This document shows, in pieces, positions 54,455 to 63,274 of a stretch of DNA of 64,000 bases (position 1 is the stretch's first letter; every line of letters begins with the position of its first letter). A model generated the notes under the pieces. The model did not search any database. It had not been told where the DNA came from and saw only the letters and a list, made by a program, of their open reading frames with translations. A program made the translations under genes and the position numbers. This DNA comes from Paraburkholderia sp. CNPSo 3272 (GTDB taxonomy: Bacteria; Pseudomonadota; Gammaproteobacteria; Burkholderiales; Burkholderiaceae): NCBI RefSeq assembly GCF_024206495.1, contig NZ_JAMBPQ010000005.1, positions 186,001 through 250,000 on the forward strand, read 5' to 3'.

Positions 54455-55030
54455 ATGACCGCCAGCGCGCCGCCCTCCCCGGCCTCATCGTCTTCGTCAG
54501 GCTCCGGCGAAGACGGCGGCGAGCTCGATCCGCGTTTCGTCGAGTTCGCGCGCCAGGTGTTCGACACCGCGCGCCGCGGCGAATCCAACACGCTCGCCAC
54601 GCTCATCGAACAGGGCCTGCCGCCGAATCTGCGCAACGAAAAAGGCGACAGCCTCGTGATGCTCGCGAGCTATCACGGCCACGCCGCCGCCGTCCGCACG
54701 CTCGTGCAGCACGGCGCCGACCCCAACCTGCGCAACGACAACGGCCAAACGCCGATCGCGGGCGCGGCCTTCAAGGGCTTTGCCGACGTGATCAGCGCCC
54801 TGCTGGAAAACGGCGCCGACGTGGAAGGCGCCTCGCCCGACGGCCGCACGGCGCTGATGATCGCCGCCATGTTCAACCGCTCCGATATCGTCGACCTGCT
54901 GCTGGCGCGCGGCGCGAACCCGGCGGCGCACGACGCCGCGGGCAACACCGCGCTCGACGCTGCGAACGCGATGGGCGCCGTGGACACGGCCGCCCGGCTC
55001 GCCGGGAGAGGCGGCGGCAAGAGCGCGTGA
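54455..55030 (+). CDS. Ankyrin-repeat protein
   Basis: This 191-residue protein has a Ser/Pro/Gly-rich N-terminus (about 1-25), then four ankyrin repeats (about 35-190). The clearest repeats are NEKGDSLVMLASYHGHAAAV, NDNGQTPIAGAAFKGFADV and DGRTALMIAAMFNRSDIV. ATG 54455 has CAGGAGA upstream. There is no signal peptide or catalytic domain, so it is probably a cytoplasmic binding protein. Partner unknown. Confidence 0.87.
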   Translation: MTASAPPSPASSSSSGSGEDGGELDPRFVEFARQVFDTARRGESNTLATLIEQGLPPNLRNEKGDSLVMLASYHGHAAAVRTLVQHGADPNLRNDNGQTPIAGAAFKGFADVISALLENGADVEGASPDGRTALMIAAMFNRSDIVDLLLARGANPAAHDAAGNTALDAANAMGAVDTAARLAGRGGGKSA

Positions 55031-55284
55031 AAAGAACGTGAATCAAGGGGCGCGATGGGCAGGCACGCGAAACGCTGCAAAGCGCATAACGGCACGCAGC
55101 GCCCTGGTGTCACTCCTGGTTTGCATACAACGCGCCGCCAGGCGACGCTATCCATGTAACACCCGTGCGTGCAGCGCCAGTGCGGGGCAGGCGATTTTCC
55201 ACGAGCCGTGATATCGTTTTGTCATCGGATTCGAAGTCTGCACGCACCCGTCAATCGAACTCTGTTACTTTCGCGAGCGTCGCC

Positions 55285-55650
55285 ATGAGTGATGTACGCC
55301 ACCATCTGAGTCCGCGCGATCGCGTGGAGCTGCTCTGCTGGCTCACCTGCGGGAGCCTCGGGGCCTACTATCTCAACGAATCCTGGCCCAATGCGGCCTT
55401 TCATGTCCAGGCGGCGCACAAGTGGCTCGACCGTCACGCGCGCGAGGCCGACTGGCTCGCGATTGCCCGCCTCGCCGCCATGGCGCAGGACATCGCGCAG
55501 CAGCACGCGTGGTTCGTGGATGCGGTCTGGGCGCGCGACGCCGTCGAGGAAATTCTCGACACCGACGACCTGAACTACCAGGCCAAGCTCGTCCTGCAAG
55601 TGCTCAAGGACTGCGAACGAGCGCTGGCCGACCGCCGCCCCGCCGACTAG
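55285..55650 (+). CDS. Hypothetical protein
   Basis: This 121-residue soluble, mostly helical protein (MSDVRHHLSPRDRVELLC) is not recognised. ATG 55285 is chosen over an open upstream frame because the earlier part lacks protein character. Trp-rich helices (ADWLAIARLAAMAQD, QQHAWFVDAVWARDAVEE) suggest a compact helical bundle. The nearest genes in its direction are an ankyrin protein and a small secreted protein; nothing links them. Confidence 0.7.
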   Translation: MSDVRHHLSPRDRVELLCWLTCGSLGAYYLNESWPNAAFHVQAAHKWLDRHAREADWLAIARLAAMAQDIAQQHAWFVDAVWARDAVEEILDTDDLNYQAKLVLQVLKDCERALADRRPAD

Positions 55651-55800
55651 GCCGGAACCCGATAAGCGGGGTTCCGCACACAGGCCCCGCGTTTCTCCAT
55701 CAATTGATGGACGCGTGGCGGTTATCCTCAGAACATACTTCCGCTTGCAGCGCCGGCCCTTTTCCCTTTGCCGGCTGCTTGCCCACGCGGGAGAACCCAG

Positions 55801-56025
55801 ATGACTCGCCCCCTCGCCCTGACGGTCGCCGCCGCGCTACTCGCGTTGGCGTCGGCGAGCCCCGCGGCGCTCGCGCAAACCGGCGGCCATGCAACCGCCC
55901 TCAACGCCGCCCGGCCCATCCAGCTGCAAAAAGTCGCGAAGCCGGCCCCCAAAGCCCAGCAGACCGCGAAAGCCCCCAAGGCTGCTCCGCAATCGCTGCG
56001 CTGGCTGATGTCGGAATCTCCATGA
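55801..56025 (+). CDS. Small exported protein
   Basis: This 74-residue protein has a good signal peptide (LALTVAAALLALASASPAALA, cleavage after about Ala25) and a mature part of about 49 residues rich in Ala, Lys and Pro (VAKPAPKAQQTAKAPKAAP). It may be a periplasmic or wall-associated peptide. ATG 55801 has a GGGAGAA site upstream. Function unknown. It converges on the RND operon, with 67 bases between stops. Confidence 0.6.
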   Translation: MTRPLALTVAAALLALASASPAALAQTGGHATALNAARPIQLQKVAKPAPKAQQTAKAPKAAPQSLRWLMSESP

Positions 56026-56092
56026 AACGAATCGGCGCGCCCGCGCCAGGTTCGCCCTTCGCCACCCCGCCTCGAAGCGCGGCCGTCGCGGC

Positions 56093-57544
56093 TCAGGACT
56101 GCGACGGCTTCGCGCTGTCTGCCGCCGGGGGCGGCGCTGCCGGCGTCCAGCCATAACCGAGCGCCTTGTACAGACTCACGATCTGCGCGAGCTCCTGATC
56201 CTGCAGCGACGACTGCTGCAACTGCGCATTGAAGAGACTGCGTTCGGCGTCGAGCACCTCCAGATAGCTCGTATAGCCTCCTTCGTACAGATCGCGCGCG
56301 ACTGACGTGTATTCCGTGAGCGCAGCCACCTGGCGCGTCGTCGAATCCAGCTGATCGCGCGTGCGCGCCACGCCCACGAGTGCATTCTCGACATCGGCGA
56401 ACGCCTGCTGGATCGTCTGCTCGTACGTGAAGAGCGCCTCCTGCTGCACGGCTTCGGCCTGATGCACGCCACCCGCGATCGCGCCGCCCTCGAAAATCGG
56501 CTGCGTGACCGCGCCCGCGAACGACCATACGCGCGCGGGGCCGGTCCAGAGCCCCGAGAGCGCCGTGCTCGCCGCGCCGAACAATCCCGTGAGCGAAATC
56601 TGCGGGAAATACAGCGCGCGCGCTGCGCCGATCGACGCATTCGCGGAAATGAGCGTTTGTTCGGCCTGCAAAATATCGGGCCGGCGCTCGAGCAGCGTCG
56701 ACGGCAGGCCGGCGGGAACGGCGGGCGCGGCGAGCTCGGTGATCGACTTGCCGCGCGGAATCGGCCCCGGATTCTGGCCCAGCAGCAGCGAAATGGCGTC
56801 TTCCTGCGTCGCGATCTGCTGCTGGATCGAGTACACGGAGGTTTGTGCGGATTGGTACTCCGACTGCGCCTGGCTCACCTGCAACCTCGAAACGACACCG
56901 CCCGCATAGCGCTCGTTGAAGAGATCGAGCGCGCCCTTGCGGCTTTCGAGCGTGTCCTGCGCGATGACGAGCTGGTTGTCGAAGTCGCGCAACTGCAGAT
57001 ACGACGTGGCCACGTTCGCGATGATGGCGATGCGCGTGGCCTGCTGCGCGGATTGCGTGCTCAGATAATCGGCGCGCGCGGCTTCGGTGAGCCTGCGCAA
57101 GTGGCCGAACAAGTCGAGCTCCCAGGACACCGCGCCGTTCAGTTCCACCTGGTTGCCCACTACGGGCGGGAAGCCGGGTGCCGGCACGCCACGGCTGCGC
57201 GACCCACCGAAGTTCGCCGAAACCTGCGGAAACAGGCCCGCGCGCGTCACGACGTAGCGTCCGTAGAATTCCTCGACGCGTGCCGCCGCAATCAGCAGAT
57301 CCTTGTTCTGGGTAAGCGCCCTCGCGACGAGGTCGTTGAGCACAGGGTCGTTGAACTGCGTCCACCAGTCGAGCGTGGTATCGACGGCTTCCGCCTGCGG
57401 CGACGCGTATCGAAACGTCGAGGGCGTCTCGACCGCCGGACGATGATAGTCGGGCCCGACCGCGCAGGCGCCAAGGCAAACCGTCGCGACGGCCAGCCCG
57501 AGCGGACGCAGCGCGCGATTCGTCAGATTCGAACGTGTCTTCAT
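56093..57544 (-). CDS. RND efflux outer-membrane lipoprotein (NodT/OprM family)
   Basis: This 483-residue TolC-like outer-membrane channel lipoprotein has a signal peptide with lipobox LGAC (Cys27) and two outer-membrane efflux repeats (about 65-260 and 270-460) with alternating helix and strand. It is the third gene of the leftward tripartite pump operon and starts 3 bases after the inner-membrane pump gene stop. Substrates are not readable from sequence. Confidence 0.93.
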   Translation of the reverse strand: MKTRSNLTNRALRPLGLAVATVCLGACAVGPDYHRPAVETPSTFRYASPQAEAVDTTLDWWTQFNDPVLNDLVARALTQNKDLLIAAARVEEFYGRYVVTRAGLFPQVSANFGGSRSRGVPAPGFPPVVGNQVELNGAVSWELDLFGHLRRLTEAARADYLSTQSAQQATRIAIIANVATSYLQLRDFDNQLVIAQDTLESRKGALDLFNERYAGGVVSRLQVSQAQSEYQSAQTSVYSIQQQIATQEDAISLLLGQNPGPIPRGKSITELAAPAVPAGLPSTLLERRPDILQAEQTLISANASIGAARALYFPQISLTGLFGAASTALSGLWTGPARVWSFAGAVTQPIFEGGAIAGGVHQAEAVQQEALFTYEQTIQQAFADVENALVGVARTRDQLDSTTRQVAALTEYTSVARDLYEGGYTSYLEVLDAERSLFNAQLQQSSLQDQELAQIVSLYKALGYGWTPAAPPPAADSAKPSQS

Positions 57545-57547
57545 CGC

Positions 57548-60500
57548 TCAGCCCTCCTGCGAAGGCGGCGCCACGGGGGGCGTGCCGGCATGCGGCGTGG
57601 CATTCGCTTTCTTGCGCGACGATAGCGTTTCCAGTCCCCAGAAGAACATCGGAATGAAGAACAGCGCGATCACCGTGGCGCCGAGCATACCCGCGATCAC
57701 GCCGGTGCCGAGCGAGCGCCGGCTCGCGGCCGATGCGCCGCTGGCGATGGCGAGCGGCACGCAGCCCAGGATGAAGGCGAGCGAGGTCATGATGATCGGC
57801 CGCAGACGCAGCTTGGCGGCGTGCAGCGCGGCCTCGTACGGCGACATGTTTTCCTTCTCGCGCATCTCGACGGCGAACTCGAAGATCAGAATGGCGTTCT
57901 TCGCCGCGAGCGCGATCAGCACGGTCAAGCCGATCTGGAAGTACACGTCGTTTTCCATGCCGCGCAGCAAGATGCCCACCAGCGCCCCAAAAATCGCGAA
58001 CGGCACGGCCAGCAGCACGCCAACCGGCAGCGACCACTTCTCGTACTGCGCCGCGAGAATGAGGAACACCATCAGCAGTGCGAAGCCGAACACGAGCGCC
58101 GCCGTCGACCCGGCCTTCTTCTCTTCGTACGCCTGGCCGCTCCATTCGTAGCTGTAGCCGTCGCCCAGCACTTCGTTGGCGATCTGCTCCATCGCCGCGA
58201 TCGCCTCGCCCGAGCTGCGGCCCGGCGCCGCGTCGCCGGTGATCTTCGCCGCCGGGAAGTTGTTGAAGCGGTTGACGATGTCAGGTCCAGGCACGAAACG
58301 CGAAGTCGTCACGGCCTTGATCGGCACCATGTCGTTGTTGCGGTTGCGCACATAGAGCTGCTGGATATCGTCCGGGCTCAAGCGGTACTGCGGCTCGGCC
58401 TGGATGATGACCTGGAACAGACGGCTGCCCTTCGGGAACTGGCTCACGTACAAGGAACCGAACATCGTCTGGAGTGCAGAATAGATGTCCTGAACCGGGA
58501 CGCCGAGCGTTTCCGCCCGCTCGCGGTCCACTTCCACGAGCAACTGGCGAGAATTCGTGTTGATGGTCGAATTCACGCCTCGCAGAGCCGGGTTCTGGCG
58601 CGCCTTCGCAATCACCTGGCGCACCTTTTCTTCGAGCTGCTGATAGCTGCCGTCGCCGGTGCTCTGCAGCCAGAACTCGAAGCCGCCCGTTGTACCGAGG
58701 CCCGGAATCGACGGTGGATTGAGCGGCACGACCACGCCATCCTTGAACGTTGAGAAGGCCTTGGTGGCGTCGCGGATCAAGTCCTGCGCCGCGCCGTTTT
58801 CGCCGCGATCCTTGAAGCCCTTGAGCGTCACGAACAGCGTGCCAGCGTTCGACTTGTACTGCGAGTCGATCAGGCTGTAGCCGATCGGCGCCGCCACCGA
58901 ACTTACGGCGGGCTGTTTCGCGAACCAGTCCTCCGCTTTCTTCGAAAGGTCGCCGGTGCGGTCCAGACTCGCCGCGTCGGGCATCACGACCGCGCCGAAC
59001 AGATACCCCTGATCCTCCACGGGCAGGAACGACGATGGAATATGCCTGAACAGGCCGACGGTTGCGATCAGCATCACGACGATCAGGCCGATGGAGAGGA
59101 TCACGCGGCGTATCGCGGTCTGCACCCAGCTGCCATAGCCCTCGGTCAGGCGCTCGAACTTCTCGTTGAACCAGCGGAAAAAGCGGTTCTTCTTGTGCTC
59201 GCCCGGCTTGAGCAGAATGGCTGCGAGCGCGGGCGAAAGCGTGAGCGCGACGATACCCGAAAGCACAACCGAGACCGCGATCGTCACCGCGAACTGCTTG
59301 TAGAGCTGTCCCGTGATGCCCGACAGAAACGCCACCGGTATGAACACCGCGAGCAGCACCAGCACGATCGCCACCACCGGGCCGCTCACTTCGTCCATCG
59401 CGCGCTTTGCTGCTTCCTTTGGAGGCAGCTTGAACTCGCTCATGTTGCGCTCGACGTTTTCGATCACCACGATCGCGTCGTCCACCACGATACCGATGGC
59501 CAGCACCATGCCGAACAACGTGAGCATGTTGATCGAGAAGCCGAACGCCTCCATGCCGATGAACGCGCCGATGATCGACACGGGCACCGCGAGCAGCGGC
59601 ACGAGCGTCGCCCGGAAACTCTGCAGGAAGATGTACACCACGATGATCACGAGAATCACCGCATCGCGCAGCGTATGGACCACTTCGTTGATCGACTCGT
59701 GCACGAACTCGGTCGTATCGAGCGCGATTTCATACTTGAGGCCGGGCGGAAAGCTCTTGTTCAACTGCTCGAGTGTCTGACGCACCTGCTTGGCCACCTG
59801 CAGTGCATTCGCGCCCGGCTGCTGATACACGGCCAGCAGGGTGGCCGTTTTACCGTTGTAGCGGCCGCGCAGCGAATAGTCCTTGGCGCCCAGATCTGCG
59901 TGGCCGATGTCCTTGAGGCGCACGATCGCCGCATCGCCTGACGCCGCGCGCAGGATGATGTTGTCGAAGTCGGCGGGCTCCGTGAGGCGGCCCTTCGTCG
60001 TCACCGGGAAGGTCTGATTCACCGGTTTGGTGGTCGGCGCCTGGCCGAGTCGTCCCGCGGAGAACTGCTGATTCTGCTGCGCAATCGCGTTCTGCACGTC
60101 GGCCACGGTAATGCCGAGCTTGGCCATGCGGTCGGGCTTGAGCCACACGCGCATCGCATAGTCAGCAGAACCGAAGATCGACGCCTGGTTCGCGCCCGGA
60201 ATACGCTTGAGCGCGTCGAGCACGTAGACGTTCGCGTAATTCGCCACATAGGCCGCATCGTAGGCGTTATCGGGCGAATAGATTGCAATCACCATCATGA
60301 ACGCCGACGAGCGCTTCTGCACCGACACGCCCTGGGCCGTCACCGAGTCGGGCAGGAAAGGCAGCGCGAGATTCACGCGGTTTTGCACGTCCACCTGGGC
60401 GAGCGACGGATCGGTGCCGATATTGAAGTACACCGTGAGCGTCATGTTGCCCGTCGAGGAACTCGACGAGTTCATGTACATCATGTTGTCCGCGCCGTTC

Positions 60501-60712
60501 ACCTGCTGTTCGATCGGCGCGGCCACGTTCTGCGCGACGATGTCGGCGCTCGCGCCAGGATACGTGGCGCTCACCGTAATGGTAGGCGGCGCGATGTCCG
60601 GAAACTGCGCGATCGGCAGGTTGAACATCGACACCAAACCGGCGACGACGAGCACGATCGAGAGGACCGACGCGAAAATTGGCCGGTCAATAAAGAAGTG
60701 AGAGAACTTCAT
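57548..60712 (-). CDS. RND efflux inner-membrane pump (HAE1/AcrB family)
   Basis: This 1054-residue proton-driven pump has 12 membrane helices and two large periplasmic domains. The N-terminus MKFSHFFIDRPIFASVLSI is typical. The proton-relay Asp pair is seen in VVDDAIVVIENVER (about residues 403-416), with the conserved Lys in the tenth helix region. Length and layout match AcrB-like hydrophobic and amphiphilic exporters (multidrug or solvent). It starts 3 bases after the stop of the adaptor gene. Confidence 0.95.
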   Translation of the reverse strand: MKFSHFFIDRPIFASVLSIVLVVAGLVSMFNLPIAQFPDIAPPTITVSATYPGASADIVAQNVAAPIEQQVNGADNMMYMNSSSSSTGNMTLTVYFNIGTDPSLAQVDVQNRVNLALPFLPDSVTAQGVSVQKRSSAFMMVIAIYSPDNAYDAAYVANYANVYVLDALKRIPGANQASIFGSADYAMRVWLKPDRMAKLGITVADVQNAIAQQNQQFSAGRLGQAPTTKPVNQTFPVTTKGRLTEPADFDNIILRAASGDAAIVRLKDIGHADLGAKDYSLRGRYNGKTATLLAVYQQPGANALQVAKQVRQTLEQLNKSFPPGLKYEIALDTTEFVHESINEVVHTLRDAVILVIIVVYIFLQSFRATLVPLLAVPVSIIGAFIGMEAFGFSINMLTLFGMVLAIGIVVDDAIVVIENVERNMSEFKLPPKEAAKRAMDEVSGPVVAIVLVLLAVFIPVAFLSGITGQLYKQFAVTIAVSVVLSGIVALTLSPALAAILLKPGEHKKNRFFRWFNEKFERLTEGYGSWVQTAIRRVILSIGLIVVMLIATVGLFRHIPSSFLPVEDQGYLFGAVVMPDAASLDRTGDLSKKAEDWFAKQPAVSSVAAPIGYSLIDSQYKSNAGTLFVTLKGFKDRGENGAAQDLIRDATKAFSTFKDGVVVPLNPPSIPGLGTTGGFEFWLQSTGDGSYQQLEEKVRQVIAKARQNPALRGVNSTINTNSRQLLVEVDRERAETLGVPVQDIYSALQTMFGSLYVSQFPKGSRLFQVIIQAEPQYRLSPDDIQQLYVRNRNNDMVPIKAVTTSRFVPGPDIVNRFNNFPAAKITGDAAPGRSSGEAIAAMEQIANEVLGDGYSYEWSGQAYEEKKAGSTAALVFGFALLMVFLILAAQYEKWSLPVGVLLAVPFAIFGALVGILLRGMENDVYFQIGLTVLIALAAKNAILIFEFAVEMREKENMSPYEAALHAAKLRLRPIIMTSLAFILGCVPLAIASGASAASRRSLGTGVIAGMLGATVIALFFIPMFFWGLETLSSRKKANATPHAGTPPVAPPSQEG

Positions 60713-60715
60713 CGT

Positions 60716-62371
60716 TCAGCCTCCCGCGGCGGGCGAGAACGTGACGTCCACGCGGCGGGATTTGTCGGGCGGATCGTTGGCGACGATCCGCGCCGGTTTG
60801 CGCATCTCGATGCGCTCGGTTTTCACGCCGGCCACGACCAGCGCGGCGCGCACCGTGCCTGCGCGGGCGGCCGCGAGACGCTGGTTCGCGGCTTGCGAGC
60901 CGCTCGAATCGGTATAGCCGGAAATCACCACGCGCATACCGGGCTCGGCCACCAGCCGGCGCGCCACGGCCGCAAGCGCGTCGGCCGACTGGGCGTCGAG
61001 GCTCGAACTGCCCGAAGCGAAATAAAGCGCGGTGCGTTCGCCCAGCACATCGGCAGCGCCGGATGCAGCGGTCGGTTGAGCGGCGCTCGTGCCCGCGTTG
61101 GCCTGAGCGTTGGCGTTGGCGTTGGCGTTGGCGTTGGCGTTGGCGTTAGCAGCCGCCGGGCCGGAAGCCCCGGCCGCACCCGCCTGCGCCCCGCCGCCTG
61201 CGCCGGCGTCGGGGCCGCCAATATTGACGGTTGCGGGCGGCGTGGCCACGAGATTCGCCTTGACCGGCGTACCTGGCATGAGCCGCAGCGTGTTGTCGAT
61301 GACGACTTGATCGCCCGGACGCAAACCCGACTTGATCACCCAGTCGTTGCCGTTCCATTCACCCGTTTCCACCACGCGCTGCTGCGCCTTGCCGTCCTTG
61401 TCGACGGTCCACACATATGCGCCGCGCGGCCCTTGCTGCACCGCCGCCTGCGGCACGGCCACCGCGGAAGTCCGCAGCGCGCCCAGCAGCTTGATGCGCA
61501 CGAACTGACCGGGCCGCAGCGACCCCGTGGGGTTAGGCATGGCGGCGCGAATCAGGTAGGTGCCGGTTTCCGAGCTGAGCGAGGCGTCGGTAAACGCGAT
61601 GTGGCCGCGTTCCGGATAGATGGCGCCGTCCGCGAGCACGATCACCGCTTCGAGCTTGCCGACGGGCGGCAGCTTGAGCGTGCCGTTCTGCGTTTGCGTG
61701 CGCAGATTGAGCATCTCGTTCTCGGAGAGCGAGAAGTTGATCCACATGGGATCGAGCTTCGCCACGTAGGTGAGCAGGCTGTTGGTCGCATCGATATACG
61801 AACCGTCCTGCTTCTTCGCGAAGCTCGAAAGACCGGTAACGGGCGCGACGATCTTCGTATAGCCGAGGTTGAGCGTCGCGCTAGTGACATTCGCCCGCGC
61901 GCCTTCGACCGCGGCGGCCGCTGCCTGCTCCTGGCCGACCGAGTCGTCGAGATCCTTCTGGCTCAACGCGTTCTTCGCGGCGAGCGGACGCACCCGGTTG
62001 AGGTTGGCCTGCGCGGTGACGAGCCGCGCCTTCTGCTGCGCAAGCTCGGCCTGCGCGGCATCGAGTGCGGCCTCGAAGGGTTTGCGGTCCATGACGAACA
62101 TCACGTCGCCCGCGTGGACCAGCGAGCCTTCGGTATAGACGCGCTTTTCGAGGAAGCCGTTCACGCGCGCGCGAATTTCGACCTGCTGGGAGCTTTCTGT
62201 CTGCCCTACATATTCGAAGACCACCGGCACGTCGCGCAGCGCAACGTTGATCACGTCGACGTTTGCGGCAGGTCGTGTTTCAGCAGCAGGTTTGTTGTCA
62301 TGACATGCAACAACGCTTACCAGCAATCCCAGCGACAGGCACAAGCTGGCCACCCGAAATCCGTGAGTCAT
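60716..62371 (-). CDS. RND membrane-fusion lipoprotein with C-terminal OmpA-like domain
   Basis: This 551-residue adaptor is longer than the usual 380-420. It has a lipobox (VVAC, Cys23) and a normal MFP core to about residue 400: lipoyl half-motif QVEIRARVNGFLEKR near 65, coiled-coil hairpin about 100-160, second lipoyl part near 180, beta-barrel and membrane-proximal domain to about 395. Then comes a low-complexity linker rich in Gly/Ala with an (Ala-Asn) repeat (about 410-435). Residues about 455-550 form an OmpA-like peptidoglycan-binding domain (TALYFASGSSSLDA, VVISGYTDSSGSQAANQRLAAARA, then SRRVDVTF). The fusion suggests a pump adaptor tethered to the cell wall. No stop or frameshift lies between the parts. 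Confidence 0.92.
   Translation of the reverse strand: MTHGFRVASLCLSLGLLVSVVACHDNKPAAETRPAANVDVINVALRDVPVVFEYVGQTESSQQVEIRARVNGFLEKRVYTEGSLVHAGDVMFVMDRKPFEAALDAAQAELAQQKARLVTAQANLNRVRPLAAKNALSQKDLDDSVGQEQAAAAAVEGARANVTSATLNLGYTKIVAPVTGLSSFAKKQDGSYIDATNSLLTYVAKLDPMWINFSLSENEMLNLRTQTQNGTLKLPPVGKLEAVIVLADGAIYPERGHIAFTDASLSSETGTYLIRAAMPNPTGSLRPGQFVRIKLLGALRTSAVAVPQAAVQQGPRGAYVWTVDKDGKAQQRVVETGEWNGNDWVIKSGLRPGDQVVIDNTLRLMPGTPVKANLVATPPATVNIGGPDAGAGGGAQAGAAGASGPAAANANANANANANANAQANAGTSAAQPTAASGAADVLGERTALYFASGSSSLDAQSADALAAVARRLVAEPGMRVVISGYTDSSGSQAANQRLAAARAGTVRAALVVAGVKTERIEMRKPARIVANDPPDKSRRVDVTFSPAAGG
61107..61148. repeat. Hexanucleotide microsatellite inside the adaptor gene
   Basis: Seven tandem units of GCGTTG on the + strand (six perfect, 61107-61142, then GCGTTA) are flanked by one more GCGTTG unit at 61095 separated by GCCTGA. 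On the coding strand each unit is Ala-Asn, so copy-number change keeps the frame and only alters linker length before the OmpA-like domain. Confidence 0.9.
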
Positions 62372-62776
62372 GCGGTTCTCCGTTGTTATCGACGATCTGC
62401 GCTGGACCGACGAACCCCCAGGCGCGCGCGGGCGATCGATTCGAATCAGATCGCCAAACTGGCTTTGGTGCTCGAGCGAATACTACTGTTTTTCGGGAGA
62501 ACGCAGAATCAGGACGGCCAAAAAGTCGCACGCGATGACAAGATCAGCACTCACGGAGCAATAGTGATCGGATTCATTTCGAAATGCGAAATGAAGGTAG
62601 GCTAATAGTTTGGTAACTTTCGCATGAATGTGCGCAACGCTTGCGTAGGGACAAAGGGAGAGCGCAAAAAAGCGGAGATTGCGGACGCACCGAACGTGCG
62701 TCGCGCGAAGGGCGAGCGGCAGAACAGCCAGGCGCGTCGCAGCCGTCGCAGCGGCGGTTGCGACACGCGTTGTGAA
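62372..62776. promoter_or_regulatory. Upstream region of the RND operon with operator-like palindromes
   Basis: These 405 bases have no recognised gene, and no regulator gene lies beside the operon. GGCGATC (62431-62437) and GATCGCC (62449-62455) flank an inner 10-bp palindrome GATTCGAATC (62438-62447). This compound site is 60-85 bases before the adaptor start. A second 9-bp inverted repeat, TTCATTTCG-N5-CGAAATGAA, is at 62573-62595. Both are candidates for a repressor of the pump; a regulator is not seen in the window. Confidence 0.55.
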
Positions 62777-63136
62777 TCAGGCGGCGCGATCGAGCCGGCG
62801 CACCGAGCCGAACTCCGCACACGAAAGCGTGCGCATCAGCAGCGCCATGGCCTCGGCCACGCGGCGGCGATCGAGCTCGACGTGCAGGCAAGCGAGATCG
62901 CTGCGGCGATCGATATCGATTGTATGCACGCCGAGCGCGCTGCCAACCAGACCATGCAGCGTGCAACGAGCGAGTTGCGCTTCGCTCGTGGGCACGCGCA
63001 CGACCAGCTGCACTGTCGGGCGATGGGTTGTCGGATGAACGGGCTTGCGCGAATTGTGCAGCGAGCGAACAGGCCGCGGCGTGGCGGCGGAGCGGGAACC
63101 TCGGGAAATCGGGCCCGGCGAGACGATAGACGGCAT
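62777..63136 (-). CDS. Small hypothetical protein, ACT-like
   Basis: This 119-residue protein has a basic, low-complexity N-terminus of about 40 residues and then a compact alpha/beta part (TVQLVVRVPTSEAQLARC, VHTIDIDRRSDLACLHVEL, VAEAMALLMRTL) resembling a beta-alpha-beta ACT-like fold. ATG 63136 or an in-frame GTG at 63151 may be the start; no clear ribosome site is seen. The composition is protein-like. Function unknown, though small ACT-like proteins often bind amino acids. Confidence 0.55.
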   Translation of the reverse strand: MPSIVSPGPISRGSRSAATPRPVRSLHNSRKPVHPTTHRPTVQLVVRVPTSEAQLARCTLHGLVGSALGVHTIDIDRRSDLACLHVELDRRRVAEAMALLMRTLSCAEFGSVRRLDRAA

Positions 63137-63274
63137 AGGGGTTGTGCGCACGCCGCCGTTCGGGGCGGCGCGCTTGAGTTGAACACGAACCGATTCTAGG
63201 CAGCGCGCCGTAAACGTCGGGTAAATAAGCCCTGCACAGCCGCTAAAAGTGCGTAGCGGCGGAATAGAAAAGCC

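Noticed and set aside
55728..58145. Leftward 805-codon open frame
   Set aside because: Runs in the wrong frame across the outer-membrane channel and pump genes; no domain match.
60383..62605. Long rightward open frame (740 codons) opposite the RND adaptor and pump genes
   Set aside because: It is the antisense shadow of the RND genes: Arg/His/Ala-rich with no recognisable domain. GC-rich DNA leaves antisense frames open.
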